Assembly: GCF_014873955.1 (NCBI RefSeq)
Contig: NZ_JADBED010000001.1
Span: 124,001 to 188,000, forward strand
DNA: 64,000 nucleotides
Direction of reading: 5' to 3'
From: Nesterenkonia lutea
GTDB lineage: Bacteria > Actinomycetota > Actinomycetes > Actinomycetales > Micrococcaceae
Shown: piece after piece, positions 42,462 through 51,274 of the stretch
Position numbering within the stretch: position 1 is the first letter of the stretch
Layout of the letters: the number at the start of each line of letters is the position of its first letter
Notes under the pieces: generated by a model
The model's input: the letters and a program-made list of their open reading frames with translations, nothing else
The model's database searches: none
What the model was told of the DNA's origin: nothing
Made by a program: the position numbers and the translations under genes

Positions 42462-42596
42462 ATGAACTTCGCATTGCAGAACGTCTCGCTGCTGGCACTG
42501 GAGATCTTCTTCATCGGGCTGCTGCTCCTGGTGACGCTGATCATCGCCGGCATCTCCTGGACCGTCATCTCCCGCCTGTACAAGGGTCAGCGCTGA
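42462..42596 (+). CDS. 44-residue single-span membrane protein
   Basis: Short ORF MNFALQNVSLLALEIFFI ... SRLYKGQR with one strongly hydrophobic helix (about residues 9-33) and a basic C-terminus, consistent with an N-out, C-in anchor. TACACT lies at 42449-42454, 7 nt before the ATG, in the leaderless arrangement used by neighbours. There is no annotation-level family I can name. Codon third positions are GC-rich as in real genes of this genome. Confidence 0.6.
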   Translation: MNFALQNVSLLALEIFFIGLLLLVTLIIAGISWTVISRLYKGQR

Positions 42597-42615
42597 TCCG
42601 CCGTCGTCACACCTG

Positions 42616-42675
42616 CATCCAGGGCGGCGGTGCGGCACGCGCCCCCATCCAGGGCTGTGGCGCGGCACGCGTCCC
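42616..42675. repeat. Tandem 30-bp repeat in an intergenic spacer
   Basis: Two adjacent 30-bp units beginning CATCCAGGGC and ending in GCGGCACGCG plus C-rich bases, with about 3 mismatches. They lie between the small membrane gene and the nitrobindin-like gene. Confidence 0.75.
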
Positions 42676-42704
42676 CGGCCCGGACCTGAGCGAGGGCTGA
42701 GTCC

Positions 42705-43340
42705 GTGGCCGCCATGGAGCTTCCCACAGATCTCACCCCGGAGCTCGCGCCGCTCTACTGGCTGCTGGGCAGCTGGAGAGGCCAGGGCCGCCTCGGCTCG
42801 GGGGAGCAGGACGATCCGATCTTCACCCAGGACGTCACCTTCCGCGACACCGGCCTCGAGTTCGTCGAGTACCGCGCGGAGACCTGGCTCGCCGACGATG
42901 CCGGGACCAGGCTGCGCCCGCTCTCCGTGGAGTCCGGCTACTGGTCCCTCGACCGCGCCCGCACCGACGCCGACGTCGGACCCGGGCTGACCCCGGGGGA
43001 CGTGGTGCCCGCCTATAAGAGCGCCGAGGATGTGCATCAGCTCTCCCAGCAGGACGGGTCCTTCCCGATCACTGCCACCATCGCGCATCCGGGCAGCATC
43101 ACCGAGCTCTACTACGGCAGGATCAAGGGCCCGCAGCTGCAGCTCTCCACCGACGCGGTGATGCGCGGGGAGCACGCAGCGGAATACCCGGGCGCCTCCC
43201 GCATGTTCGGACTGGTGAACAGTCAGCTGTTCTGGCGCTGGGATCTGCGCAGGGCAGACGGAACGACGACGCCGCATGCCTCGGCGATCCTGGACCGCAC
43301 CGCTTCGGCCGATGAGGTCAGCGCGACGCGCACCGGCTGA
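42705..43340 (+). CDS. FABP-like/nitrobindin-type heme-binding protein
   Basis: A 211-residue beta-barrel protein of the DUF1794/nitrobindin family. The N-terminal signature LAPLYWLLGSWRGQGRLGSG (GxWxGxG) is clear. The C-terminal block ends FGLVNSQLFWRWDLRRADG, with the axial histidine expected near TTTPHASAIL. Nitrobindins bind ferric heme and scavenge or isomerise peroxynitrite. That would fit reactive nitrogen species arising from the nitrite metabolism encoded nearby, though the link is only suggestive. GTG and, three codons on, ATG are both possible starts. Confidence 0.83.
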   Translation: MAAMELPTDLTPELAPLYWLLGSWRGQGRLGSGEQDDPIFTQDVTFRDTGLEFVEYRAETWLADDAGTRLRPLSVESGYWSLDRARTDADVGPGLTPGDVVPAYKSAEDVHQLSQQDGSFPITATIAHPGSITELYYGRIKGPQLQLSTDAVMRGEHAAEYPGASRMFGLVNSQLFWRWDLRRADGTTTPHASAILDRTASADEVSATRTG

Positions 43341-43466
43341 CCCGCAGGGCGCGGCCGGCCACCGACCGGTCTCCGCGCAGGGGGGATGCACGCTCAACGG
43401 CGGGTCCCCGGCAGCAGCACGTCCCGCGTCCGAGCACGTCACACGCCTCGATGAAGGAGTCCACCC

Positions 43467-44630
43467 GTGGATGAAAGCCTCAGCTCAGAACTGCTCTCCC
43501 GCCCGGGGGCCGTGCCCGACGGCGGCGACGACGCCCAGGTGGCCGCTCACTACGGCGACCCCACGCGCGAGCAGCGGGCCCTGGCCCGCGGGTCGGCTGT
43601 GGTCGACCTCTCCCACCGCAGCGTGGTCACCGTGTCCGGGCCCGACCGGCTCTCCTGGCTGACCACCCTGTCCTCCCAGCAGGTGACGGGACTCAAGCCT
43701 GGCGAGCCCACGGAGCTGCTGCTGCTGGACATCTCCGGACGCATCGAACACGATGCCGCCGTCATCGACGACGGCGAGACCGTCTGGCTCATCACCGAGA
43801 AGTCCCATGGACCGGTGCTCGCGCAGTGGCTCGACGCGATGAAGTTCACGCTCCGCGTGGAGATCACCGATCGCACCGCCGACTTCGCCGTGCTCGGCTC
43901 CATGGCTGCGCTGCCGGAGGCCGCCTCGGGTGCTCCGGTGATGGTCTGGGAGGACCCCTGGCCGCGGCTCGGTCCGGGCGCAGCCAGCTACGCGGCCATC
44001 GACGAGGCCGACCATCCCGGTGCCGACTGGTCCTGGCAGCTCAGTCTGGTGGAGCGCTCCCAGCTTGGCGCGATCATCGACTCGCTGCAGGAGGCCGGGT
44101 GGATCCTCGCCGGAACCATGGCGGCGGAGGCGCTGCGGATCGCCGCCTGGCGTCCGCGGCTGGCTCGGGAGGTGGATGAGAAGGCCATTCCGCACGAGCT
44201 GGACCTGATCCGCACGGCGGTGCACCTGAGCAAGGGCTGCTATAAGGGCCAGGAGACTGTGGCCCGCGTGCACAACCTCGGGCACCCGCCGCGCCGACTG
44301 GTGTTCCTGCACCTGGATGGCAGCGAGCACACGCTTCCTGCCATCGGCTCCGATGTCCTGGCCGCCACGGCCGGAGCCTCCGAGGAGCAGCTGGTCGGCG
44401 AGCGACCTGTCGGCAAGGTCACCTCGGTGGCCCGTCATCATGAGATGGGCCCCATTGCCCTGGCACTGGTCAAGCGCAAGGTCGATCCCGAACTCCAGCT
44501 CGTGGTCCGCGATGCCGGCACCGAGACGCCGAGCTTCTATGCGGCGGCACAGGAGGTCATCGTGCGTCCCGATGCTGGTCAGGCCGTGGGACGTCCGCAG
44601 GGAGACTTCCTGCGTGCTCCGCGCCGCTGA
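43467..44630 (+). CDS. ygfZ: Folate-binding Fe-S cluster repair protein YgfZ
   Basis: A 387-residue GcvT-like protein. It shows VVDLSHRSVVTVSGPDRLSWLTTLSSQ at the N-terminus and the diagnostic KGCYKGQETVARVHNLGHPPRRLVFL, with the conserved cysteine of the K-G-C-Y-x-G-Q-E motif. The family binds tetrahydrofolate and helps certain [4Fe-4S] enzymes. The GTG start is preceded by GAAGGAG. Convergent with a GNAT gene with a 6-bp gap. Confidence 0.92.
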   Translation: MDESLSSELLSRPGAVPDGGDDAQVAAHYGDPTREQRALARGSAVVDLSHRSVVTVSGPDRLSWLTTLSSQQVTGLKPGEPTELLLLDISGRIEHDAAVIDDGETVWLITEKSHGPVLAQWLDAMKFTLRVEITDRTADFAVLGSMAALPEAASGAPVMVWEDPWPRLGPGAASYAAIDEADHPGADWSWQLSLVERSQLGAIIDSLQEAGWILAGTMAAEALRIAAWRPRLAREVDEKAIPHELDLIRTAVHLSKGCYKGQETVARVHNLGHPPRRLVFLHLDGSEHTLPAIGSDVLAATAGASEEQLVGERPVGKVTSVARHHEMGPIALALVKRKVDPELQLVVRDAGTETPSFYAAAQEVIVRPDAGQAVGRPQGDFLRAPRR

Positions 44631-44636
44631 GACGAG

Positions 44637-45383
44637 CTAGCCGAAGGCCACGGTGGTCTGCGTGCCGGCCTGGGTGAAGCCCAGCCGCGAGGCGATGCGC
44701 AGTCCCGCCGGGGACGTCTCGCTCGCCCGCCACTGGGGAACGAGTCCCTCCACGAACGCCTCTTCAGCCGCGACGGCCGCGAGGTGCAGACCCACCCCGG
44801 CGCCGCGCCGGGACGGGATCGTGAGCACTCGGATGTCGGCGAGCATCCCCGCCCAGACACTGCGCCCGGCGGCGCCGAGCCCGGCCCCGGTGTCCTCGTC
44901 CACCAGCGCCGCGCTCCAGGAGGCCTCGGCGATCCCTGAGGCTGTCACGTCGTCGGCGGGCGAGTCGGTGAGCACCGAGTCCACATGCGTCGGCTCGAAG
45001 GAGACGGCACCGGAGTCTGGTGCTCCGAGACTGGGCGGCTCCTCGGCGTAGAGCAGCCGGGAGGTGCCCAGGCTGCGGGCTCCGGGCCCGTGCCGCCGCC
45101 CGAGATCCAGCAGGCACCGCTCCTGGACGAGCTCCGGATCTTCCAGCGCGCGGGCGCGTCGGATCGCCTCGGGGGGACCACTGAGAATGCCGTGGCCGAA
45201 GAGTCGGAGGAACGAGAGTGCGGAGCCCTCGGGCTGGACGACCTCGTGGCGCGACGGGGTGCCGAGCAGCTCGTCGTCGGCGAGTCCGAGGATCCGCGCC
45301 CAGGACAGACAGATGATGTTGCGCGTATGGTCTTGCAGCGTCATCGGTTCCGGCTCGCCGGCTGGATCATGGGACTGGCTCAT
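44637..45383 (-). CDS. GNAT-family acetyltransferase
   Basis: A 248-residue protein. The acetyl-CoA-binding pattern is in DIRVLTIPSRRGAGVGLHLAAVAAEEA (about 186-212), followed by RIASRLGFTQAGTQTTVAFG. The N-terminal ~140 residues are not recognised. Substrate unknown. Transcribed after pfkA in the same direction with a 36-bp gap, so it may be in that operon. Confidence 0.72.
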   Translation of the reverse strand: MSQSHDPAGEPEPMTLQDHTRNIICLSWARILGLADDELLGTPSRHEVVQPEGSALSFLRLFGHGILSGPPEAIRRARALEDPELVQERCLLDLGRRHGPGARSLGTSRLLYAEEPPSLGAPDSGAVSFEPTHVDSVLTDSPADDVTASGIAEASWSAALVDEDTGAGLGAAGRSVWAGMLADIRVLTIPSRRGAGVGLHLAAVAAEEAFVEGLVPQWRASETSPAGLRIASRLGFTQAGTQTTVAFG

Positions 45384-45419
45384 GGGGCTGGCTCAAGGGT
45401 GAGCGATCATGCCCTCGGC

Positions 45420-46451
45420 TCATCGGCCGAAGAGGATCTGCGCCTCGTCATAGCGTTCCGCCGGCACTGCCTTGAGCCCGTCCAGGGCCTCGGCGAGATC
45501 GACTTTGACGATCTCGGTGCCGCGCAGGGCCGCCATATGTCCCCAGGCCCGCTCGTGCACGAGGTCCAGCGCTCGGATGCCGAAGCGGGTGGCCAGCACG
45601 CGATCGTAGCCGGTGGGATTTCCTCCGCGCTGGATGTGGCCCAGAGTCGTGTTGCGGGACTCGATGCCGGTCTTGGCCTCGATCTGACGGGTCACCCAGT
45701 CGCCGATTCCACCGAGCCGGGGACGGCCGTCCTCCTCCTCGCCCTTGCCGGCGAGAGCCTCCTCCGCGTCCTCCGGGATGAATCCCTCGGCCACGACCAC
45801 GAGCGGCGAGCGTCCCCGGGAGTGAACCTGCTCCACCCATTCGCAGACCTGGTCCATGGAGATTCGGTGCTCCGGGATCAGGATGGCGTGGGCTCCGGCC
45901 GCCATGCCCGAGTGCAGGGCGATCCATCCCACGTGGCGACCCATGACCTCGGCGACCATGCAGCGATGGTGGGACTCGCCGGTGGTGCGCAGCCGATCCA
46001 TCGCATCGGTCGCGATGGAGATCGCCGTGTCGAAGCCGAAGGTGTAGTCGGTGGCCTTGAGGTCGTTGTCGATGGTCTTGGGCACGCCGACCACGGGGAT
46101 GCCGTCGTCGGCGAGGCGCTTGGCGCCGGCGAGCGTGCCTTCGCCGCCGATGGCGATCACCGCATCGATGTCATGGCGCTTGAGCTGCTTGGCCATGTTC
46201 TCGGGCCCGCCCTGCGGGTGGTTGTACGGGTGGGTGCGGGAGGTGCCGAGGATCGTGCCCCCCTCGCGGGAGAGGCCGCGCACAGACTGTCGGGGGAGGT
46301 CGATGTAGTCACCCTCGATGACTCCTCGCCAGCCGCCCTTGAAGCCGACGAATTCATCGCCGTAGCTCTTGATGCCGTGCAGCACGGAGGAGCGGATGAC
46401 GGCATTGAGGCCGGGGCAGTCGCCGCCGGAGGTGAGCAGTCCGATACGCAT
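45420..46451 (-). CDS. pfkA: 6-phosphofructokinase
   Basis: A 343-residue glycolytic kinase. N-terminal LLTSGGDCPGLNAVIR, IGGEGTLAGA (Gly105), PKTIDNDL (Lys125) with the catalytic aspartate, EVMGRHVGWIAL and the substrate block GHIQRGGNPTGYDR. Glycine at the GGEG position fits ATP as phosphoryl donor; PPi-dependent enzymes have aspartate there. The PKTIDND lysine is the PPi-type residue but also occurs in actinobacterial ATP enzymes. So ATP use is likely, not certain. It precedes the acetyltransferase gene and lies downstream of the IS481 element. Confidence 0.92.
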   Translation of the reverse strand: MRIGLLTSGGDCPGLNAVIRSSVLHGIKSYGDEFVGFKGGWRGVIEGDYIDLPRQSVRGLSREGGTILGTSRTHPYNHPQGGPENMAKQLKRHDIDAVIAIGGEGTLAGAKRLADDGIPVVGVPKTIDNDLKATDYTFGFDTAISIATDAMDRLRTTGESHHRCMVAEVMGRHVGWIALHSGMAAGAHAILIPEHRISMDQVCEWVEQVHSRGRSPLVVVAEGFIPEDAEEALAGKGEEEDGRPRLGGIGDWVTRQIEAKTGIESRNTTLGHIQRGGNPTGYDRVLATRFGIRALDLVHERAWGHMAALRGTEIVKVDLAEALDGLKAVPAERYDEAQILFGR

Positions 46452-46602
46452 GTGATTCAGCTCGTCCCTTCATGGATTCCAGGTGGATCTCGAGCCTGAC
46501 TTCCTCGGCAGGTGCTGCTACGAGTCTATGGGCTGGGCTCCCAGGTTTCACCCGGTCACCGGTCACCGATCACCGCGGGCGGACTGGAGTCCTTGTCCAG
46601 CT

Positions 46603-47717
46603 TCTAGGTGTACTGACCTGACAGGTTAATCAATCTGGTGATGGGAGCCTTGTTCCCGCAGGCGGTGTGGGGCCGGTGATGATTATATTCGTGGAGCCAT
46701 CCCGCAAGGTCATCCCGGCGCTGTGTCTCGCTGGTATAACAACGCGCATAACCCCACCCATCAGCCAGGGTGCGATGGAATCGTTCGATCTTGCCGTTGG
46801 TCTGTGGCCGGCGAGGCCGAGTCCGGCAGTGCCGGATGCCGAGTTCGATACATGTGTCTCGCCACAGGTGTGAGACGTAGGCCGAACCGTTGTCTGAGAG
46901 AACCCTTCGGGTGGTGACCCCGCGCTCGGCGAACCACGTCACGGCCCGTTTCAGCACCGCGGTGGCCGTGGCGGCGGTCTCGTCATCGTGGACCTCGGCG
47001 TAGGCCACCCGGGAGTGGTCATCGATCACCGTATGCACGAAGGCGTACCCCATTTTGGGGTTGCGATACTGATTCTTCGGCTTTCCCAGGGTCGCGGCCC
47101 GGTTCCGTCCACCCTGGGAGCGACCTACGAAGCGCCAGCCGCCGCCGTCGGGGATGTTGCCGAGCTTCTTGACATCTACGTGGAGCAGATCCCCGGGTGC
47201 AGCGTGTTCGTAGCGGCGAACGGGCTCACCGGTGGCCCGGTCCACATGGGCGAGCCGATGCAGCCCGCACCGAGTCAGCACCCGGTGAGCGGTCGAGGGA
47301 GCGACCCCGGTCGCGGCGGCGAGCTGGACCGGACCGACCCGCTTACGAAGCCGCAGCGACACGATCCGCTTCGTCACCGCAGGCGGGGTCTTTGCCGGCA
47401 TGCGGTCTGGACGGCTGGAGCGATCGGCCATCGGCTCCCCGGCTGCGTACCGGTCCGCCCAGCGCTTCACGGTCGGCCAGGCGCATTGAAACCGTGCCGC
47501 GACTTCGGAGATCGGGACGCCTCGATCGATGACCAGCTGGGCGACCTTCAGGCGGTGACGCGGAGTCAGAGCAGCGTTAGCGTGGGACATGGGAGCCTCC
47601 TGTGCGTGAGCGGATACTTAGGCAGTTCCACTCCACCGCAGGAGGCTCTCTTTGTGCCAGGGTTCAGATCAGCGGATCACACAGAGTTAACCAACGTCCC
47701 CGGTCAGTACATCTAGG
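46603..47717. mobile_element. IS481-family insertion sequence with 6-bp target duplication
   Basis: The element proper is 46609-47711 (1103 bp). Its ends are TGTACTGACC and the exact complement GGTCAGTACA, with imperfect inverted repeats extending to about 19 bp (15 matches). It is flanked on both sides by TCTAGG, which fits the NCTAGN target and 6-bp duplication known for IS481. One intact transposase gene fills it. The right-hand duplication contains the aspC stop codon, and the left-hand copy provides the transposase stop codon. The insertion therefore leaves aspC intact. Confidence 0.92.
46604..47590 (-). CDS. IS481-family transposase
   Basis: A 328-residue DDE transposase, apparently full length. 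N-terminal helix-turn-helix LTPRHRLKVAQLVIDRGVPISEVAARFQCAWPTVKRWADRY, second helical segment PVQLAAATGVAPSTAHRVL, then the rve-type core: LLHVDVKKLG (first Asp), VLSDNGSAYVSH (second Asp) and TNGKIERFHRTLADGW (Glu). Linker GRNRAATLGKPKN and C-terminal HEYNHHRPHTACGNKAPITRL fit IS481. AGGAGG precedes the ATG. The last codon and the TAG stop lie outside the terminal repeat, in the target duplication. Confidence 0.93.
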   Translation of the reverse strand: MSHANAALTPRHRLKVAQLVIDRGVPISEVAARFQCAWPTVKRWADRYAAGEPMADRSSRPDRMPAKTPPAVTKRIVSLRLRKRVGPVQLAAATGVAPSTAHRVLTRCGLHRLAHVDRATGEPVRRYEHAAPGDLLHVDVKKLGNIPDGGGWRFVGRSQGGRNRAATLGKPKNQYRNPKMGYAFVHTVIDDHSRVAYAEVHDDETAATATAVLKRAVTWFAERGVTTRRVLSDNGSAYVSHLWRDTCIELGIRHCRTRPRRPQTNGKIERFHRTLADGWGYARCYTSETQRRDDLAGWLHEYNHHRPHTACGNKAPITRLINLSGQYT

Positions 47718-48927
47718 CGAGCAGCTCCTGGATGCGCTGAAGGCCCCTCTCCAGGTCTTCGTCTCCCAGGGCATAGGACAGGCGCAGGAATCCGCTGGGA
47801 CCGAAGGCCTCACCCGGGACCACGGCGACCTTGGCCTGTTCGAGGATGATCTCCGCCAGCTCGGCCGAGGTCTGCGGCGTCTGTCCCCCGATCTCCCGAC
47901 CCAGGGCCTCGCGGACATCCACATAGACGTAGAAGGCCCCCTCCGGGGTGGGGCAGGAGAACCCTTCGACGGCGTTGAGTCCGCTGACGATGGCCCTGCG
48001 GCGTCGATCAAAGGCCGTCTTCATCTTCTCCACGGCTTCGAGGGACCCCTCGACCGCGGCGAGAGCCGCCATCTGCGAGACATTGGCGACGTTGCTGGTG
48101 GCGTGGGACTGCAGGTTCGAGGCGGCCTTGATGATGTCGGTGGGACCGACCATCCACCCGACCCGCCACCCGGTCATGGCGTAGGTCTTGGCGACCCCGT
48201 TGAGGATGACGACCTGATCGGCCAGCTCGGGCAGCGCTGCGATGGAGGTGAACTCGGCGTCGTCGTAGGTCAGGTGCTCATAGATCTCGTCGGTGACGAC
48301 CCACAGTCCCTTCTCAGCGGCCCAGCGGCCGATCTCGCGCACCGCCTCCGGGGAGTAGACCGCGCCCGTGGGATTGGAGGGGGAGACGAACACGAGCACC
48401 TTGGTCCGCTCGGTGAGGACGCTCTCCAGCTGGTCCAGGGTGACCTTGTAGCCCTGCTCGGGTCCCGCGAAGATGTCCACCGGGACGCCGCCGGCCAGCT
48501 TGATCGCCTCCGGGTAGGTGGTCCAGAAGGGTGTCGGGACGATGACCTCGTCGCCCGGGTCCAGCAGCGTGGCAAAGGTGTTGTAGACGGCCTGCTTGCC
48601 ACCATTGGTGATCAGCACGTTCGCCGGGGCGAGCGGCTCACCATCGATCACGTAGCCAGAGTCGCGGGTGGTCTTCTGCGCCACGGCCCTGCGCAGCTCG
48701 GGCAGCCCGGCGGCGGGGGAGTAGCGGTGGAAACGCGGCTGCTGCGCAGCTTCGATCGCTGCGGAGACGATGTAGTCAGGGGTCGGGAAGTCCGGCTCAC
48801 CCGCGCCGAACCCGATGACATCCTCACCGGCGGCCTTCATCGCTTTGGCCTTGGCGTCGACGGCAAGGGTGGCAGACTCGGCGATCGAGCCGATACGGTC
48901 GGAGATGCGGGAGCTCGGTGCAGTCAT
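47713..48927 (-). CDS. aspC: Class I aminotransferase (aspartate aminotransferase type)
   Basis: A 404-residue fold-type-I PLP enzyme of the thermophile/actinobacterial aspartate aminotransferase subgroup. Visible: [43 protein letters not shown], the Schiff-base lysine in [16 protein letters not shown], and the C-terminal arginine in GFLRLSYAL. It interconverts aspartate/oxaloacetate with glutamate/2-oxoglutarate. Its stop codon is within the target duplication of the IS481 element. RBS AAAGGA before the ATG. Position upstream of tRNA-Trp-secE is conserved in related actinobacteria. Confidence 0.92.
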   Translation of the reverse strand: MTAPSSRISDRIGSIAESATLAVDAKAKAMKAAGEDVIGFGAGEPDFPTPDYIVSAAIEAAQQPRFHRYSPAAGLPELRRAVAQKTTRDSGYVIDGEPLAPANVLITNGGKQAVYNTFATLLDPGDEVIVPTPFWTTYPEAIKLAGGVPVDIFAGPEQGYKVTLDQLESVLTERTKVLVFVSPSNPTGAVYSPEAVREIGRWAAEKGLWVVTDEIYEHLTYDDAEFTSIAALPELADQVVILNGVAKTYAMTGWRVGWMVGPTDIIKAASNLQSHATSNVANVSQMAALAAVEGSLEAVEKMKTAFDRRRRAIVSGLNAVEGFSCPTPEGAFYVYVDVREALGREIGGQTPQTSAELAEIILEQAKVAVVPGEAFGPSGFLRLSYALGDEDLERGLQRIQELLA

Positions 48928-49099
48928 GTCGGTGGGATCCTTTCGGGATTCATGGACTGATTCAACAGTACCGGTTTGTCCTGTGCCGGGCCGAGAGCGT
49001 AGACTCGTCTCCCGGTGTCTCCGGCACCTCCGATCGATCGTGCCCCAAAACCGGTTCGCCGGCAGGGGTGCGGTAGCGTGACGGAGGATCGGGATCCCT

Positions 49100-49172
49100 A
49101 GGGCAGTGGCGCAATTGGTAGCGCAACGGTCTCCAAAACCGTAGGTTGCAGGTTCGAGTCCTGTCTGCCCTG
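49100..49172 (+). tRNA. tRNA-Trp (anticodon CCA)
   Basis: Acceptor AGGGCAG/CTGCCCT, anticodon stem ACGGT/ACCGT with loop CTCCAAA, discriminator G, and T-loop GTTCGAGTC. CCA is not encoded. Directly upstream of secE, the usual actinobacterial position. Confidence 0.96.
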
Positions 49173-49210
49173 CTAGGCACCCGCCTTAACCGTGAACAGA
49201 TGGAGTCTTT

Positions 49211-49585
49211 GTGTCCCAGTCGCCTTCGACGCCAGAGCAGGGCTCCACGCCTGACGGCGGCGAACCGAAGGGCCCGTTCGGGAAGGTGTGGCTGTTCCTT
49301 CGCCAGGTCATCGACGAGCTCAAGAAGGTCGTCGTCCCGACGAGGCGCGAGCTGACCAACTACACGCTGGTCGTGCTGGTCTTCGTCGTGATCGTGATCG
49401 GGATCGTCACCGGATTCGATGCCATCTTCAGCCGAGGGGCCGAAGCACTCTTCGGCTCCACGGGGAGCGGAGTCGAGCAGCCCGCGGAGCCGCCGGCCCA
49501 GGACGGCGCCGGAGACGGCGGCGCTGGGGATGATGGCGCCGCTGAAGACGGCGCAGGAGAAGACAGCGCTGAAAACGGTGACTGA
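49211..49585 (+). CDS. secE: Preprotein translocase subunit SecE
   Basis: 124 residues. The SecE core is [50 protein letters not shown] (about 23-73): amphipathic helix, the conserved VxWPxxxEL-like hinge (here VVPTRREL), then one transmembrane span. It stabilises SecY in the membrane. An additional ~45-residue Gly/Asp/Glu/Ala tail follows the span and would face the outside if topology is normal; most SecE proteins stop soon after the span. GTG start with GGAG upstream. Confidence 0.93.
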   Translation: MSQSPSTPEQGSTPDGGEPKGPFGKVWLFLRQVIDELKKVVVPTRRELTNYTLVVLVFVVIVIGIVTGFDAIFSRGAEALFGSTGSGVEQPAEPPAQDGAGDGGAGDDGAAEDGAGEDSAENGD

Positions 49586-49680
49586 CAACTGACGAGGAAG
49601 CGATGACGCAGTCAGCGCATTCGTCACGTGAACGAGAGCTCGCCGTGTGGTCGGTGAGCACCACGGAAAGCAGGAGAACA

Positions 49681-50607
49681 GTGTCTGATCAGGATCTTTC
49701 GCAGCAGGCCGAAGAGGTCGACGCCGCCCAGGACGCCCCTGCAGAGGCAGCAGGGCAGACCACAGCCGCTGCCGACGAGGCAGCTGAGGCTGAGTCCCAG
49801 GACGAGTCCCAGCCTGAGACCGAGGGCGAGCAGCAGGACGCGTCCGAGCAGGCAGAGGACTCAGTGCAGGACGTCTCCGGCGAGGACTCGACCGAGGACT
49901 CCGCCGAGGACACGACTGAGCAGAGCGACTCCACCGAGGATGGGGCCGACACGCAGACGGAGGTGCCCGAGGAGGAGAAGTCCTACGAGGAGCGCGCCGC
50001 TGCGCTGAAGTCCAAGCTGCGCCGCCAGCTCGGTGACTGGTACGTGGTGCACACCTACGCCGGCTATGAGAAGCGCGTGAAGTCCAACCTGGAGACCCGC
50101 ATCCAGACTCAGGACATGGAGGACCACATCTTCGAGATCGAGGTCCCCATGGAAGAGGTCGTGGAGATCAAGGGAACTCAGCGCAAGGTCGTCACCCGAG
50201 TCCGGATCCCCGGCTACGTGATCGTCCGCATGGAGCTCACCGACGCCTCCTGGGGCGTGGTGCGCCACACTCCGGGCGTCACCGGTTTCGTCGGCAACGC
50301 CCACGATCCGCATCCGCTGAGCTCCGACGAGGTCTTCGCGATGCTCTCGGATCACCTGCTCGGCAAGCCCGACGCCCCCAAGCACGGCGAGGCGGAGGAC
50401 GGCACCGGTGCGGCGGCCGACTCGAACATCAAGGTCGACTTCGAGATCGGCGAATCCGTCACCGTCACCGATGGCCCCTTCGCCACGCTTCCCGCCTCGA
50501 TCTCCGAGATCAATGCAGATTCACGTCAGCTCGTGGTCCTGGTCTCGATCTTCGAGCGCGAGACTCCGGTGACGCTGAACTTCAACCAGGTCGAGAAGAT
50601 CTACTGA
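49681..50607 (+). CDS. nusG: Transcription termination/antitermination protein NusG
   Basis: 308 residues. The first ~110 are acidic low complexity (Glu, Asp, Ser, Ala). The NGN domain follows ([21 protein letters not shown] ... [16 protein letters not shown] ... [12 protein letters not shown]), then the KOW domain ([26 protein letters not shown] ... [20 protein letters not shown]). It couples RNA polymerase to ribosomes and Rho. The GTG start at VSDQDLSQQ is chosen because AGGAG precedes it; an ATG 26 codons earlier lacks a site. A long acidic N-terminus is typical of actinobacterial NusG. Confidence 0.93.
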   Translation: MSDQDLSQQAEEVDAAQDAPAEAAGQTTAAADEAAEAESQDESQPETEGEQQDASEQAEDSVQDVSGEDSTEDSAEDTTEQSDSTEDGADTQTEVPEEEKSYEERAAALKSKLRRQLGDWYVVHTYAGYEKRVKSNLETRIQTQDMEDHIFEIEVPMEEVVEIKGTQRKVVTRVRIPGYVIVRMELTDASWGVVRHTPGVTGFVGNAHDPHPLSSDEVFAMLSDHLLGKPDAPKHGEAEDGTGAAADSNIKVDFEIGESVTVTDGPFATLPASISEINADSRQLVVLVSIFERETPVTLNFNQVEKIY

Positions 50608-50668
50608 GGCTCTGCGGAGCAGGCGAGGCGCGACGTCGTCGTCTGAGCTGCTGAGACAACTACAAACT

Positions 50669-50705
50669 TTCGACGCCGCAGGTAGCTTTGGCCTGCGGCG
50701 TCGAA
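50669..50705 (+). terminator. Terminator between nusG and rplK
   Basis: Perfect 14-bp arms TTCGACGCCGCAGG with a 9-nt loop. It implies that rplK-rplA have their own promoter or receive only readthrough; I did not find a convincing rplK promoter in the 136 bp that follow. Confidence 0.7.
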
Positions 50706-50841
50706 CCGGTCATCACGCCATGATGACCACCCCCCTGCGCCACGCTCCTGTGGCACGGGGACACCAGGTGAGGGCTCTGGCCTTCCGGATCGCACAGCGA
50801 GCCGGGCGCAGAGCCTGCAACGTAAGAAAAGGACGCTGAAC

Positions 50842-51273
50842 ATGGCCCCGAAGAAGAAAGTCTCCGGCCTGATCAAGCTGCAGATCAACGCAGGCGCCGC
50901 TAACCCGGCCCCGCCGATCGGTCCCGCACTCGGTCAGCACGGTGTCAACATCATGGAGTTCTGCAAGGCTTACAACGCCGCGACTGAGTCCCAGCGCGGC
51001 AATGTGATCCCTGTGGAGATCACGGTCTACGAGGACCGCTCCTTCACCTTCGTCACCAAGACCCCGCCGGCCGCCGAGCTGATCAAGAAGGCAGCAGGCG
51101 TGGCCAAGGGCTCGGGCGTGCCGCACACCGAGAAGGTCGGCAAGCTGACGCAGTCCCAGGTCGAAGAGATCGCGCAGACCAAGATGGAGGACCTCAACGC
51201 GAATGACCTCGCCGGGGCCTCCAAGATCGTCGCCGGCACTGCCCGCTCCATGGGCATCACCGTCGAAGGCTGA
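50842..51273 (+). CDS. rplK: 50S ribosomal protein L11
   Basis: A 143-residue protein binding the GTPase-associated centre of 23S rRNA. The N-terminus reads [44 protein letters not shown], the C-terminal domain [25 protein letters not shown]. Full length. AAAAGGA lies 7 nt before the ATG. Followed by rplA after a spacer with three hairpin repeats. Confidence 0.97.
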   Translation: MAPKKKVSGLIKLQINAGAANPAPPIGPALGQHGVNIMEFCKAYNAATESQRGNVIPVEITVYEDRSFTFVTKTPPAAELIKKAAGVAKGSGVPHTEKVGKLTQSQVEEIAQTKMEDLNANDLAGASKIVAGTARSMGITVEG

Positions 51274-51274
51274 A

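Noticed and set aside
42597-42704. Tandem 30-bp repeat as a small coding gene
   Set aside because: No start with a ribosome site or promoter box, and the frame composition is not protein-like.
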